From Verrucomicrobiales bacterium (GTDB taxonomy: Bacteria; Verrucomicrobiota; Verrucomicrobiia; Verrucomicrobiales; V1-33): a stretch of 64,000 nucleotides of DNA. Both the position numbers and the translations under genes were made by a program. The stretch lies in the NCBI GenBank assembly GCA_028293125.1, contig JAQGPJ010000048.1, forward strand, positions 62,001 through 126,000, read 5' to 3'. Under the pieces are notes generated by a model. It made no database searches, was not told the origin of the DNA, and worked only from the letters and a program-made list of their open reading frames with translations. Positions 44,075 to 52,912 of this stretch are shown in pieces; the first letter of the stretch is position 1; every line of letters begins with the position of its first letter.

Positions 44075-45838
44075 TTAGAGCCGGGGTTTCTCCGGCTTGA
44101 TGGGAGCATCACTGGAGCGCACACCCTTGGCGGCGGTTTTGCGCTTCCAGACCTTGTCGCCGGAGGTGATGTAAAGTGTGTCCAGCTGCGGCCCGCCAAA
44201 GGTGAGATTGGACACTTTGCCGTTGGGCGGCAGTTTGATGATGCCATTCACGCGGCCCGCCTGATCACAGTACTGGATGCCGAGACTGGTGGCCACATAG
44301 AGCATGCCATCGGTGTCCGTGGTCATGCCGTCGGCCCCGCTGCCGGTGGCGGCGTCGGGCATGTGCAGGTGGTGATAGCGCTGTTTGTATTTCAGCCCCC
44401 CATCCGCCGCCACCTGCCAGGAATACACAAACTGCCCCCGCGTGTCGGCCACATAGAGCAGTGATTGGTCAGGGCTGAGGGTGAGTCCATTGGGGAAATT
44501 GAGCCCCTCATCGACCTGCTTTTTCGACCCGTCAGGACTGACAAACCACACCTTGCGGTTTTTGTGGTCGGTGAACCATATCCGCCCGCTGTGGGAAACC
44601 GTGACGTCATTGGGATCCAGATCGGAGGCAATCACCGTGCGCTCCCCGGTGCCAATGTTCCATGCCGCGATGCAGCGGTCCCGGTTGCAGGCGGCGTAGA
44701 GCCGGCCATCCGGCCCGAAAGCCATGCCGTCCGCCCCGCCGGTGTTCTCTGCAAAGGCCGTGACCTTCCCATCCAAGCCCACCCGGTAAATTTTGTCGGC
44801 TCCGGAATCCGCGAAGAAGACCTCTCCATTGGAAGCCGCGTCCGGTCCCTCCGTGAATTGGTGGCCTTCGCTCACCAGCTGCCAGTCCTCGCCGGGCAGC
44901 AGCACCTTCATGACCGGCTGGCGGTCATTGCGCGCGGCCTGCAGCGGCTGGCCATGCCCCTGCCACAGCCACCTCAGCGCATCCGGCATGACCGCGCCGC
45001 CCTGTTTGCCATTGTGGCCTCCATCGCCCCAGACGTGATTGACCTCGTAACCGGCGAATGTCAGGGCGGAGAGCATGCCCTGATTGGCGTTGAACCAATC
45101 ACCGCCGTAGATGTTCAGGTCGTTCGATCCATCCTGCAGGAAGATCCGCAGCGGCTTGGGCTCGGTCTTGCGGATCAGGGTGGGATATTCGTTGCCGCCC
45201 CGCAGGCCGACATAGGTGCCGATGGTGCTGAAGACCCGCCGGAAGGCGTCCGGCCTTTCCCACGCGGCTGTGAAGGCGGCGATGGCCCCGGAACTGGCTC
45301 CGCCAATGGCGCGGTCGTCAGGATTGCCCGAAATATTCCATTTCTTTTTCAATTCAGGGATGGCCTCCTCAATCAGAAAACGCGCATAGGCGTCGCCCAG
45401 CCCGTCATATTCATAACTGCGGTTGTAGCGGGCCAGCGCCTGATCGTTTGTGGCCGGCAGCACGCCAGGATTGATAAAAAGCCCTATCGTCACCGGCATC
45501 TGCCCGGCGGCGATCAGATTGTCAAAAACCACTGGCACGCGCCAGCCGCCCTGACGTCCCACGTAGCCGCCGCCATCCTGAAAAACCATCAGGCAGGCGG
45601 GTTTGGCGGGATCATACTGCGCCGGCACATACACCCACGCCTCATGGGTGCTGCCGGGGAAGATTTTGCTCACCCCCAGCTCCAGTTTCTCCTCCTTCCC
45701 CTGCGGCACTCCCTCCTTTGGCTGTGAGTCCGGGCCAAGCTGATAGTCATCAGCGGCCCTGAGAACGGAAGGCACGGCGGCGGTGAGGAGGAGAAAAAAA
45801 GAGGGAAGCAGACGTGGAAGTGACAGAAGCGAAGGCAT
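44075..45838 (-). CDS. Secreted esterase (Fes/D-like) fused to SMP-30/gluconolactonase propeller
   Basis: 587 aa from the ATG of MPSLLSLPRLLP, which gives a signal peptide (FFLLLTAAVPSVLRAAD). N-terminal half: esterase-D/feruloyl-esterase-type alpha/beta hydrolase (VYVPAQYDPAKPACLMVFQDGGGYVG, nucleophile GGASSGAIAAF, FLQDGSNDLNIYGG, VWGDGGHNGKQGG with the likely His). C-terminal half (from about 310): SMP-30/gluconolactonase-like six-bladed propeller (EGPDAASNGEVFFADSG, DGMAFGPDGRLYAACN, GRIWFTDHKNRKVW, NFPNGLTLSPDQSLLYVADT). The combination suggests ester or lactone cleavage of plant-derived or sugar-acid compounds; substrate unknown. Confidence 0.88.
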   Translation of the reverse strand: MPSLLSLPRLLPSFFLLLTAAVPSVLRAADDYQLGPDSQPKEGVPQGKEEKLELGVSKIFPGSTHEAWVYVPAQYDPAKPACLMVFQDGGGYVGRQGGWRVPVVFDNLIAAGQMPVTIGLFINPGVLPATNDQALARYNRSYEYDGLGDAYARFLIEEAIPELKKKWNISGNPDDRAIGGASSGAIAAFTAAWERPDAFRRVFSTIGTYVGLRGGNEYPTLIRKTEPKPLRIFLQDGSNDLNIYGGDWFNANQGMLSALTFAGYEVNHVWGDGGHNGKQGGAVMPDALRWLWQGHGQPLQAARNDRQPVMKVLLPGEDWQLVSEGHQFTEGPDAASNGEVFFADSGADKIYRVGLDGKVTAFAENTGGADGMAFGPDGRLYAACNRDRCIAAWNIGTGERTVIASDLDPNDVTVSHSGRIWFTDHKNRKVWFVSPDGSKKQVDEGLNFPNGLTLSPDQSLLYVADTRGQFVYSWQVAADGGLKYKQRYHHLHMPDAATGSGADGMTTDTDGMLYVATSLGIQYCDQAGRVNGIIKLPPNGKVSNLTFGGPQLDTLYITSGDKVWKRKTAAKGVRSSDAPIKPEKPRL

Positions 45839-45973
45839 GGCTGGCAGGATGGGTGCGACAGCCGGAAACGCCTCCGCTTTATGGGCTCTTTCACCCACAC
45901 CCAAGGTAGGAGAACGCGCCGACAGATACCGGGAAAGACCATGCTCCGGCATTGGGCAGGATGTCCGGCGTGA

Positions 45974-46000
45974 CAGCCGGGCAGCTGTTCCGCCCGGCTG
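45974..46000 (-). terminator. Hairpin after the tonB-exbBD operon
   Basis: 9-bp stem CAGCCGGGC / GCCCGGCTG with 9-nt loop, 15 nt past the stop of the last operon gene. No T-run follows on the minus strand, so it may be a weak or Rho-assisted terminator. Confidence 0.4.
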
Positions 46001-46014
46001 CTGACCGCCGTAGC

Positions 46015-46500
46015 CTATTTCGCCAGCTTGTTGTACTTCGCGGTCAGCTCGTTGAACTCGCGGGTGCGGGCGTTAAGCCGGTCGGCGAAGTCATCGCGCT
46101 CCCGCATGAGCTTCTGCACGGAGGTGTTGAGTTTGGCGATGCTCTCATTCCGCTTATTGATCTCCTCGCCCAAGTTTTTAAGATTGGCGGCATAGTCCTC
46201 AGGCACAACTGTGGCTTGGGCGGCATCCCGTTCCTTCAGAATGCCATTCAGGCGCTCAATCTCCTTTTTCTGCTCCTCCTCACGCGCGGCGGCGGTTTTG
46301 GCGTTCTCCGTGAGGCGGGCAATCTCCGCCTCCCACATGCGGACTTTATCCTGCAGATCCGAGGCGGTGGCTTCGGCCACCATGATCCTCTCATCCATGC
46401 CGGACAGTTTCCGGCGCAGTTTGGAATCCTGCGTCCATTGGGCAACCACCAGCATGCAGAGCGCAAGGCTGACGGCGATCAGGGCGTTTCGGACGATCAT
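46015..46500 (-). CDS. Membrane-anchored coiled-coil protein of the tonB operon
   Basis: 161 aa. One N-terminal membrane helix (NALIAVSLALCMLVVAQW), then a nearly continuous coiled coil (LRRKLSGMDERIMVAEATASDLQDKV to FADRLNARTREFNELTAKYNKLAK). Its ATG overlaps the exbD stop by 4 nt, so it is translationally coupled to the energy-transduction genes. No known family; an accessory or scaffold of the ExbB-ExbD-TonB complex is inferred from context only. Confidence 0.7.
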   Translation of the reverse strand: MIVRNALIAVSLALCMLVVAQWTQDSKLRRKLSGMDERIMVAEATASDLQDKVRMWEAEIARLTENAKTAAAREEEQKKEIERLNGILKERDAAQATVVPEDYAANLKNLGEEINKRNESIAKLNTSVQKLMRERDDFADRLNARTREFNELTAKYNKLAK

Positions 46501-46919
46501 GCTCCAGCGGGGGCGGCGGGTTTCGTGTTGAAGGCGACCTTTGAAAAGCCGATGCGGCGCAGCACATCCAGCACCCGGATGGTGTCGCCGTGCCGGGCAT
46601 TCTCATCACCGCTGATGAAGACGGAGGCCTCGGGTGAAGCCGCATGCTTTTCCCGCATGATCAATTCCAGCTCCGGCAGGCTGACCATTTTTTTCTCAAA
46701 ATAGATATTGCCCTCCACGCTGACCGCCAGATCCAGGCGGTCCGGCTTGATGTCCTTCCGGGAGGCGGAGGCCACGGGCAGACTGACCTTGATCGTCTGC
46801 TGTTTGGTCATGCTCAGGCTGACCAGCATGAAGGACGCCAGCAGGAAGAACATAATGTCGATCAGCGGGATGATCTCCAGCCGGGTCTTTCTCTGAGGAA
46901 GGGGGGAGCGCAGCTTCAT
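46497..46919 (-). CDS. exbD: ExbD/TolR family biopolymer transport protein
   Basis: 140 aa. Short basic N-terminus, one membrane helix beginning at the conserved IPLIDIMFFLLASFML (the Asp used for proton conduction is present in PLIDI), and a periplasmic domain (YFEKKMVSLPELELIMREKH, FISGDENARHGDTIRVLDVLRRIGF) of normal ExbD size. It forms the stator with ExbB and powers TonB. Overlaps exbB by 4 nt. Confidence 0.93.
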   Translation of the reverse strand: MKLRSPLPQRKTRLEIIPLIDIMFFLLASFMLVSLSMTKQQTIKVSLPVASASRKDIKPDRLDLAVSVEGNIYFEKKMVSLPELELIMREKHAASPEASVFISGDENARHGDTIRVLDVLRRIGFSKVAFNTKPAAPAGA

Positions 46920-47560
46920 GCGAGGCTGGATTCGTGATGCTTGCCGGCGAGGAGCAGCTCCACATTGGTGGCCGCCACCTCCAGATCGAACTGCAGTTTG
47001 GCCAGCCGGGCGTGGAAGTAGTTCATGGGCACCAGCACCGTGATGGCGATGCCCAGACCCGCAGCGGTGGCGATCAGCGCCTCGCCAATACCGCCCGTGA
47101 CCTTCTCCACCGCCAGTTCCGCGCCGCCGATGGACTGGAAGGAGCCCATGATGCCCGTGACTGTTCCCAGCAGCCCGAGCAGCGGCCCCAGGGTCACCAC
47201 TGTGTCCATGGCAGTCAGAAACCGGCCCGCCTTCTGAATCTCCAGACCCGCCGCGACCTGCAGGGCATTCTGCAGGGAGGTGTGCGGATGGTTCAGCCCG
47301 TGGTGAATTATGGCCACCACTGGATCTTTGGCATCCCGGCTCATCTCAATGGCCTTGGCCGTGTGCCCGGACTCCAGTGCAGCATACACCTGCTCCACCA
47401 GGGCATTGTTCCGGCGTGTGGCCAGCCGCACCCACCACACGATCCGCTCCACGACAATGCAGACGGCGAAAGCGGCCACCGCGATGACCGGATACATGAT
47501 GGGACCGCCGCGGTGGATGATATCGACCAGAAAATTCGCCAGAAATGGAGGGGGGAGCAT
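46916..47560 (-). CDS. exbB: ExbB/TolQ/MotA family proton channel
   Basis: 214 aa with three membrane helices: VIAVAAFAVCIVVERIVWW near the N-terminus, and MDTVVTLGPLLGLLGTVTGIMGSF plus GGIGEALIATAAGLGIAITVLVPMNYFHARL in the C-terminal half, the signature of the family (TLGPLLGLLGTVxGM, ALxTTAxGLxVAI). Starts 39 nt after tonB. The cytoplasmic loop between helices 1 and 2 is of usual length. Confidence 0.94.
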   Translation of the reverse strand: MLPPPFLANFLVDIIHRGGPIMYPVIAVAAFAVCIVVERIVWWVRLATRRNNALVEQVYAALESGHTAKAIEMSRDAKDPVVAIIHHGLNHPHTSLQNALQVAAGLEIQKAGRFLTAMDTVVTLGPLLGLLGTVTGIMGSFQSIGGAELAVEKVTGGIGEALIATAAGLGIAITVLVPMNYFHARLAKLQFDLEVAATNVELLLAGKHHESSLA

Positions 47561-47599
47561 GGATGGGTGGTGAAGGGGAAAACTTGCCGACGCCGCGGG

Positions 47600-48481
47600 C
47601 TATCTGGTTCTGATCCGGTAGGTCCAAGGCTGCGTCACGGTGGAGCCGGCATTGGCTCCCAAAGACCAGTTACGGGTGATGAAACCAAGGGTCTCGTTGT
47701 CCAGACGGGCATTCCCGCAGCTCTTGATAACAGTGCCGGAGGTGATACGGCCCGTGGTGTCCACGACCAATTTGAAAATAGTGGTGCCTGTAATGCCCGC
47801 ACTCCGCGCCCAGGATGGATAATTTGGTCTTGGCGTGCGGCTTTTCAGGCTTTTGCCGCGGCCCTGCCCGGCTCCACTGCCACCGCCGCTTCCTCCCGCG
47901 CCGGTGCCTCCCGGTGCTGCCACAGGCCCAGCGGACCTTGCGGAGCTGACGGCGGGCTTCGGTTTTGAGGAAACGGGAGCCGGAGCGGTCACCCGCTGAG
48001 GCTGCCGTTTGGGATTAATAACCCTCAGCGCATTCACAATCTCCGGCGGGGGTGGAACAGTCACGGCATCCGGGGCGTCCACCACTTGAACAGGCTCGGG
48101 GGTGTCCGCGACTTCCGGAGTCGCTTGGGGAGGCTGCACATCCTCAGGCTGCGGAAGATTTTCAGGCACTGCTTCAGGCGGGGCCTCCACCTCCATATCG
48201 GAGGACTCGTCCGCATGGCTGTTGGCCAACGCCCCGCCGCCGGCCCCCATTTCGACAATGCCGGTTATGGCTCCAGGCATGAAATAATCCACCCAGCCCA
48301 GCGTCAGAACGCTGAAGGCCAGGGTCAGCACCAGCAGTCCCAGGCTGTCATGGATCTGTGCCGACTTGTCATATCCCAGCGACTGCCGCACCAAAGGTGA
48401 GATCAGCGGCAGAGGCGGCGGTCCGACGGGACGCGGAGCCGCGGGTCCGGGGGGCGGACCGTATATCTGAAGAGTCGGCAT
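47600..48481 (-). CDS. tonB: TonB family protein
   Basis: 293 aa. N-terminal cytoplasmic part of about 45 residues (longer than in E. coli), one membrane helix (SLGLLVLTLAFSVLTLGWVDYF), Pro/Glu/Val-rich periplasmic spacer (ENLPQPEDVQPPQATPEVADTPEPVQVV), Gly/Ser linker, and a C-terminal TonB domain (PRPNYPSWARSAGITGTTIFKLVVDTTGRITSGTVIKSCG). It transmits proton-motive force to outer-membrane receptors. First gene of the four-gene operon, preceded by an inverted repeat likely to regulate it. Confidence 0.92.
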   Translation of the reverse strand: MPTLQIYGPPPGPAAPRPVGPPPLPLISPLVRQSLGYDKSAQIHDSLGLLVLTLAFSVLTLGWVDYFMPGAITGIVEMGAGGGALANSHADESSDMEVEAPPEAVPENLPQPEDVQPPQATPEVADTPEPVQVVDAPDAVTVPPPPEIVNALRVINPKRQPQRVTAPAPVSSKPKPAVSSARSAGPVAAPGGTGAGGSGGGSGAGQGRGKSLKSRTPRPNYPSWARSAGITGTTIFKLVVDTTGRITSGTVIKSCGNARLDNETLGFITRNWSLGANAGSTVTQPWTYRIRTR

Positions 48482-48534
48482 GACTTGCGGGGAATGGCGA
48501 TGACCTAAACGGCCCGTTCGTCATGTCAAAGGGC

Positions 48535-48561
48535 AATTGAGATTATGTCTCAGTCTCAATT
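48535..48561 (-). promoter_or_regulatory. Inverted repeat upstream of tonB (candidate iron-responsive operator)
   Basis: AATTGAGA - 11 nt - TCTCAATT, with an inner copy TGAGA-TTATG-TCTCA, 54 nt upstream of the tonB start. TGAGA/TCTCA arms resemble Fur-type operators in overall form, and tonB operons are commonly Fur-controlled, so iron regulation is a reasonable inference. No fur gene lies in the window. Confidence 0.5.
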
Positions 48562-48600
48562 AGCGACCTGTCTTCGCCCCCGTGTGCCGCCAAGGGCTTT

Positions 48601-50238
48601 TCAGTTCCCCGTATTGGCCAGCCGTGTGGGCCGTGTTTTCCAGAACATGCAGCGCAGCGGATGCTCGTCCGTCAGATTGGCCTCCACGCCTCCCAGCAGG
48701 TCACCGCGGTAGAACTGCACGCCGACATAGTGATAGACCGGAGCCACCACGCATTCGTCCTCAATCAGCATTTTCTCCGCCTGCTGCAGGATGGCGTAGC
48801 GTTTGGCGGGATCGGCCTGCGCCGCCGCCTGGCCGATGAGGGCATCGTAGGCGGGGCTGGCCCAGCCGGTGCGGTTGTTGCCGCTGTTGGACAGGAACAT
48901 GTCGAGGAAGGTGTTGGGATCATTGTAATCACCCACCCAGCTCGACCGGCTGACCTCGTACTCGAGCTTCTGCTGGGATTCGAGGTAGGTCTTGTACTCC
49001 TCCGTGGTCAGGGCCACGGTGATGCCCAGCTGCCGCCACATGGACTGCAGCTCCACGGCGATGCCCCGGTCCGAGGGGAATTTGGACGGAGAAAGGAAAT
49101 CGAGCACCGGAAAGCCCCGTCCATCGGGGAACCCCGCCTCCGCCAGAAGCCGGCGGGCCTCCGCCAGATTGGGAGTCACGCCCCTCGGCGGCTGATAGCC
49201 GTCGCCCGCCCCCGGAGGCGTCATGGCGAAGGCCGGCACCTCCCCCAGCCGGGTCACCGCCGTGACGATGCGCTCCCGGTCGATCACCATGGTCAGCGCC
49301 CGGCGCACGCGGGGATCGTTGTAGGGGGGGCGGTTGGCATTGAAGCGGATGAACCAGGTCGCCAGAAAAGGCTTGTGGTGGAAAAACGGCCTGGTCCTCA
49401 GCTCGTCCGCCAGGGAATTGGGGATGAGCCCCTTGTCCATCATCAGATCCGCCCCGCCGGTGAGGAAGAAATTCACCGCGGTCGCCGGATTGTCGATGGG
49501 GAGCACGTCAATGGAGCCCATGCCCACCTGCGCCGCATCCCAGTAGGTGGGGCTGCGTTCCAGACGGATGCGGTCATTCAGCCGCCACTCCTTCAACCGG
49601 AAGGGACCGTTCACCACCAGGTTTGCCGGTTTGAAGTAGGCCATGCCCAGCTTCTCCCAAGTCGGCACATGGATGGGGCAGAAGGCCATGAAGGCCACCA
49701 GATCCTTGAAATAGGGCACCGGGTTGTTAAGTGACACCACCAGCGTCCAGTCGTCCTTCGCCAGCACACCCACTTGAGTGAAATCCTTGATTTTCCCGGT
49801 GTTGTAAGCCTCCGCATTGTGGATGCAGAAGAAGATGGAGGCGTAATCGGCCCCGGTCTCCGGTCGCAGGAACCGCTCCCAGGATTTCACAAAGTCATGG
49901 GCGGTGACCGGCTCGCCATTGCTCCACCGGGCATTCCTCCGGAAGGGAAAAGTGTAGGTTTTTCCGTCCGGCGAGGGCACCGCATCCAGGGCCACCCCCG
50001 GCTCCGCGCGTCCCTGCACGTTGTAGCGCATCAGGCCCTCGAACAGGGCGGTCACCACCCGTCCATCAATCTGGGAACTGACCTGCGCGGGATCGATGGA
50101 GCCCACCTCCGCGCCGTTGATGAACACCAGATCCGCCGGCGACTCCGCGCGCTGGCCGCAGCCGCCCAGCATCCAGGGAAGCCCCAGCAGAGCGATCAGC
50201 CGGACAGCGGAGAACAGAGAGAACCGGAAACAGGGCAT
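48601..50238 (-). CDS. Oligopeptide ABC transporter substrate-binding lipoprotein (OppA-like)
   Basis: 545 aa from the ATG of MPCFRFSL. Lipobox LGGC (Cys27). SBP_bac_5 family throughout: VGSIDPAQVSSQIDGRVVTALFEGL, FPFRRNARWSNGEPVTAHDFVKSWERFL, VNGPFRLKEWRLNDRIRLERSPTYW, INLPDDPRVRRAL-like NDPRVRRALTMVIDRERIV, and WVGDYNDPNTFLDMFLSNSGNNRTGW. It binds peptides in the periplasm for an Opp/Dpp importer. Permease and ATPase genes are not adjacent. Between it and tonB is a 119-nt gap. Confidence 0.9.
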   Translation of the reverse strand: MPCFRFSLFSAVRLIALLGLPWMLGGCGQRAESPADLVFINGAEVGSIDPAQVSSQIDGRVVTALFEGLMRYNVQGRAEPGVALDAVPSPDGKTYTFPFRRNARWSNGEPVTAHDFVKSWERFLRPETGADYASIFFCIHNAEAYNTGKIKDFTQVGVLAKDDWTLVVSLNNPVPYFKDLVAFMAFCPIHVPTWEKLGMAYFKPANLVVNGPFRLKEWRLNDRIRLERSPTYWDAAQVGMGSIDVLPIDNPATAVNFFLTGGADLMMDKGLIPNSLADELRTRPFFHHKPFLATWFIRFNANRPPYNDPRVRRALTMVIDRERIVTAVTRLGEVPAFAMTPPGAGDGYQPPRGVTPNLAEARRLLAEAGFPDGRGFPVLDFLSPSKFPSDRGIAVELQSMWRQLGITVALTTEEYKTYLESQQKLEYEVSRSSWVGDYNDPNTFLDMFLSNSGNNRTGWASPAYDALIGQAAAQADPAKRYAILQQAEKMLIEDECVVAPVYHYVGVQFYRGDLLGGVEANLTDEHPLRCMFWKTRPTRLANTGN

Positions 50239-50340
50239 GGGGGCGGGCACGATAAAATCCTGCGGCCAGCATGGCCGGGAACGTGCCAGCGGAAACGGGA
50301 ATTTCCGGTTTCAGGCCGATTTTCCGCCAAGTGCCCGCGA

Positions 50341-50553
50341 TCAGTCCCGGCACATAAAAACCGCCACCGTCAGGCCGGCGCCGATTGCCCAGACCTGCCA
50401 GGCTTCGGGGGTGAAGTAGGAGTAAAGCGCGAGCGCAAATCCCAGCAGCAGCACCTTGATATTCGGATTCCGCCGCCCATCCTTGATGGCCCACATTCCC
50501 AGCACGGAAAAGATAATCATGCCGATCAGGGCCAAGGGAGAAGGCAGAGTCAT
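50341..50553 (-). CDS. Small two-helix membrane protein
   Basis: 70 aa. Helix 1 residues 7-22 (ALIGMIIFSVLGMWAI), basic turn DGRRNPNIK, helix 2 residues 33-62 (VLLLGFALALYSYFTPEAWQVWAIGAGLTVAVF). Good membrane-protein character and convincing start; no family recognised. Divergent from proC, about 110 nt away. Confidence 0.6.
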   Translation of the reverse strand: MTLPSPLALIGMIIFSVLGMWAIKDGRRNPNIKVLLLGFALALYSYFTPEAWQVWAIGAGLTVAVFMCRD

Positions 50554-50664
50554 GCTGAAGCCTCACTGCCTCCCCTCCCCCCCACAACCGTCCATTCCCC
50601 GCCTGTCCGCTTTTTCATCCGCTCCCTTTCCTTCCTCAACCCTCCATTCCATCCTTTAAAATTC

Positions 50665-51459
50665 ATGACTCTCGCCTGTCTCGGCACTGGTAAAATGGGC
50701 ACTGCGCTCCTGCAGGGCATCACCGCCCGCCAGCTTTGCCCCGCCTCCTCCATTTTTGTCAGCGATGCCATTCCCGCCGCAGTGGCCGCCGCCGCCGCCA
50801 GCGTGCCGGGCATCCATGCCGCCGCCTCCAATCTGGAGGCCGCCCGCGCCGCGGGAGTGGTGCTGCTGTGCGTGAAGCCCGCCGGCATTGTGCCTCTGAT
50901 CGAAACCCTTCAGGCCCTGCCGGAAAGCCGCCTGCTCATCTCCATCGCCGCCGGAGTCACGCTGGCCGCCATGGAGAAAGCCGCCGGCCACCACCGGGTG
51001 ATCCGGGTGATGCCGAACACCCCCGCTCTCATCGGCATGGGGGCTGCCGCCTACGCCTGCGGGAGCGCGGCCACGGCGGAGGACGCCGCCACCGTGGAGC
51101 GGATCCTAGGGGCGGTCGGCACCGTGACCCGGGTCGCCGAGCCCCTGCTGGATGCGGTTACAGGCGTCAGCGGCAGCGGTCCTGCCTACGTTTACACCTT
51201 CATTGAGGCTCTGGCGGACGGAGGCGTGGCCGAGGGACTGCCCAAGGATCAGGCGCTGCGCCTGGCGGCTCAGACCGTGGCTGGAGCCGCCGCCCTGGTC
51301 CTGCAGACCGGCCAGCATCCCGCCGTGCTCCGTGATCAGGTGACCAGCCCCGGCGGCACCACCATCGCCGCGCTGGCCACGCTGGAGGCCAAAGGCTTCC
51401 GGTCCGCCTGCATCGAGGCTGTCCGCACCGCCGCCCGCCGCGCCCGCGAACTGGGCTGA
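50665..51459 (+). CDS. proC: Pyrroline-5-carboxylate reductase
   Basis: 264 aa from the ATG of MTLACLGTGKMG. NAD(P) motif GTGKMGTALL, LLCVKPAGI, RVIRVMPNTPALIGMGA and the C-terminal signature ALLDAVTGVSGSGPAYVYTFIEALADGGVAEGLP, then LRDQVTSPGGTTIAALATLE. It performs the last step of proline synthesis. The sequence is Ala-rich (a run of Ala at about 40-47) and GC-rich, typical of the neighbourhood. Stands alone. Confidence 0.95.
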   Translation: MTLACLGTGKMGTALLQGITARQLCPASSIFVSDAIPAAVAAAAASVPGIHAAASNLEAARAAGVVLLCVKPAGIVPLIETLQALPESRLLISIAAGVTLAAMEKAAGHHRVIRVMPNTPALIGMGAAAYACGSAATAEDAATVERILGAVGTVTRVAEPLLDAVTGVSGSGPAYVYTFIEALADGGVAEGLPKDQALRLAAQTVAGAAALVLQTGQHPAVLRDQVTSPGGTTIAALATLEAKGFRSACIEAVRTAARRARELG

Positions 51460-51606
51460 AGAGCTGGCTGGCCGGTCACCAAATACGGAGTTGGAAGGTA
51501 TCCTGCCGGAACGCACGGGTAAAATTGTTGCGCCAGGATTCCCGCATGGAGAGTTACATTTACGGGGAACCCATTCCTCTTTTCCAACCCCAACCCGTCA
51601 GCCGCC

Positions 51607-51855
51607 ATGAAACCCCACCTTGCTTCCTTCCTCTGCGGTGCCGCTCTGACCGCCTGCGCCGTCCCTGTCATTTCCACGCTTCACGCCCAGACGGTGACCG
51701 TCACCCCGGCACAGACGCAGGTGCAGTATAAAATTCTCGCCGGCGGCCCTGTTCCGGATGGCAAAGTCATGGAGGAGGAACTCAACCGCCTGGCGGCCCA
51801 AGGCTGGCGGGTCCGCACCGGCGTGATGGCCGGTGTGATTCTGGAAAGAGAGTGA
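51607..51855 (+). CDS. Small exported DUF4177-like protein
   Basis: 82 aa. Signal peptide (FLCGAALTACAVPVISTLHA), then one small domain: VQYKILAGGPVPDGKVMEEELNRLAAQGWRVRTG ending VILERE, which follows the DUF4177 pattern (YKv...LNxLgxxGWel...lErE). Function unknown. Followed directly by a degraded coding region. Confidence 0.65.
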   Translation: MKPHLASFLCGAALTACAVPVISTLHAQTVTVTPAQTQVQYKILAGGPVPDGKVMEEELNRLAAQGWRVRTGVMAGVILERE

Positions 51856-51879
51856 CCCTTGGCATTCCCTCGACGCCAT

Positions 51880-52270
51880 GGGCCGCTCCTTTGACCACAT
51901 CGACCTGGGGGTGCCTCGTCTGGCCGAGGACGGGATTCGTGGGAGGGCGTCGCTTTCAGTATTGCCGTGCAGGACCCTCCGGAGAGGGATCCGGACAATG
52001 AGATCCTCCGCCAAGTATTCGAAAAATTCCGGAACAGTCCAGAGAGCGCCCTTTTTCCGCGACGGCCTCAAGCCCTCCGCTGACGGATCCTTTGAAATCC
52101 CCGGCATACTCCCAGACACTTACCGGATTTTTGCCACCATCCCCGGAGGTGACGGCGCGCCGGTGAATGCTGGAAGCCTGATCCGGACCGATCAGGAAAG
52201 TCCGGTCGAACCTCCTGCGCCGGTGAATATTGGAGAATTGCCACTGACCACTCCGGCTGCCTTCAAGCCA
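51880..52270 (+). pseudogene. Fragment with carboxypeptidase-regulatory-like domain, two frameshifts
   Basis: Three consecutive plus-strand frames are protein-like: FDHIDLGVPRLAED; then, shifted at GACGGGATTC (about 51931), DSWEGVAFSIAVQDPPERDPDNEILRQVFEKFRNSPESALF; then, shifted at CTTTTTCC (about 52057), RDGLKPSADGSFEIPGILPDTYRIFATIPGG. The last part is a typical carboxypeptidase-regulatory/peptidase-associated beta sandwich. Neither a start codon nor an end domain is present, so this is an internal gene fragment, perhaps left by a deletion. Confidence 0.5.
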
Positions 52271-52351
52271 TACTGTGGATGCGTTCCAGCCACACTTCAC
52301 GGGGCCGCCGCAGCCAGATATAGTCGGATTTCCCTTGTGTCCTTTCGCTGC

Positions 52352-52852
52352 ATGTCTGACAATAATTCCTCAAAGGAATTCCAGCCCACTGGACAAACCA
52401 TGCTCATTCTGTTCGCGCTTTTTTGCCTTGTGACGGCCCTGCGCGTCACTTGGCTGACAGCCGGCATGAAGCCTGAAGAGCTTTCCGCTTTCCGCCTGCG
52501 TGACCGTCCCTGGCTGAAAAAAGCCTTTCCCCGGATGGTGTTTGTTCTGAATTGGCTGTTTTTATACATGCTTACATTCGATGGGCAGCGTCTGGTTTCC
52601 TTGGCGGGGTGGGATCCTCCTGGCTGGCTGAATATTCTGGTCTCCGTGTTTTTCATAGCCCTCAGTGTTCCGCTGGTTATCAGCGCCATCGTCTGGCATG
52701 CCTGGCGGTTTTTCCGATTCCGGACATCCCCGCACGGGCTGATCCACCTGCAGATGGCCATGCCGCCGCTTCTGATCATAGGAGGTCTGGTCTGGATAAC
52801 CAGCTACTCGATCATCCATGGCATGTTTGCCGCGCCACAGCCATCGCCGTGA
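52352..52852 (+). CDS. Integral membrane protein, unknown
   Basis: 166 aa from the ATG of MSDNNSSKEF; upstream sequence in the same frame belongs to the degraded gene. Four membrane segments: MLILFALFCLVTALRVTWLT, AFPRMVFVLNWLFLYMLTF, ILVSVFFIALSVPLVISAIVWHAW and MPPLLIIGGLVWITSYSIIHGMF. No family recognised. Converges with the DUF4105 gene. Confidence 0.6.
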   Translation: MSDNNSSKEFQPTGQTMLILFALFCLVTALRVTWLTAGMKPEELSAFRLRDRPWLKKAFPRMVFVLNWLFLYMLTFDGQRLVSLAGWDPPGWLNILVSVFFIALSVPLVISAIVWHAWRFFRFRTSPHGLIHLQMAMPPLLIIGGLVWITSYSIIHGMFAAPQPSP

Positions 52853-52912
52853 CAGGTGGGCCGCAGCAGCCTGGCTGGAGCCATGCCCTCCTGACCCCGG
52901 CACGCGCCGGAT

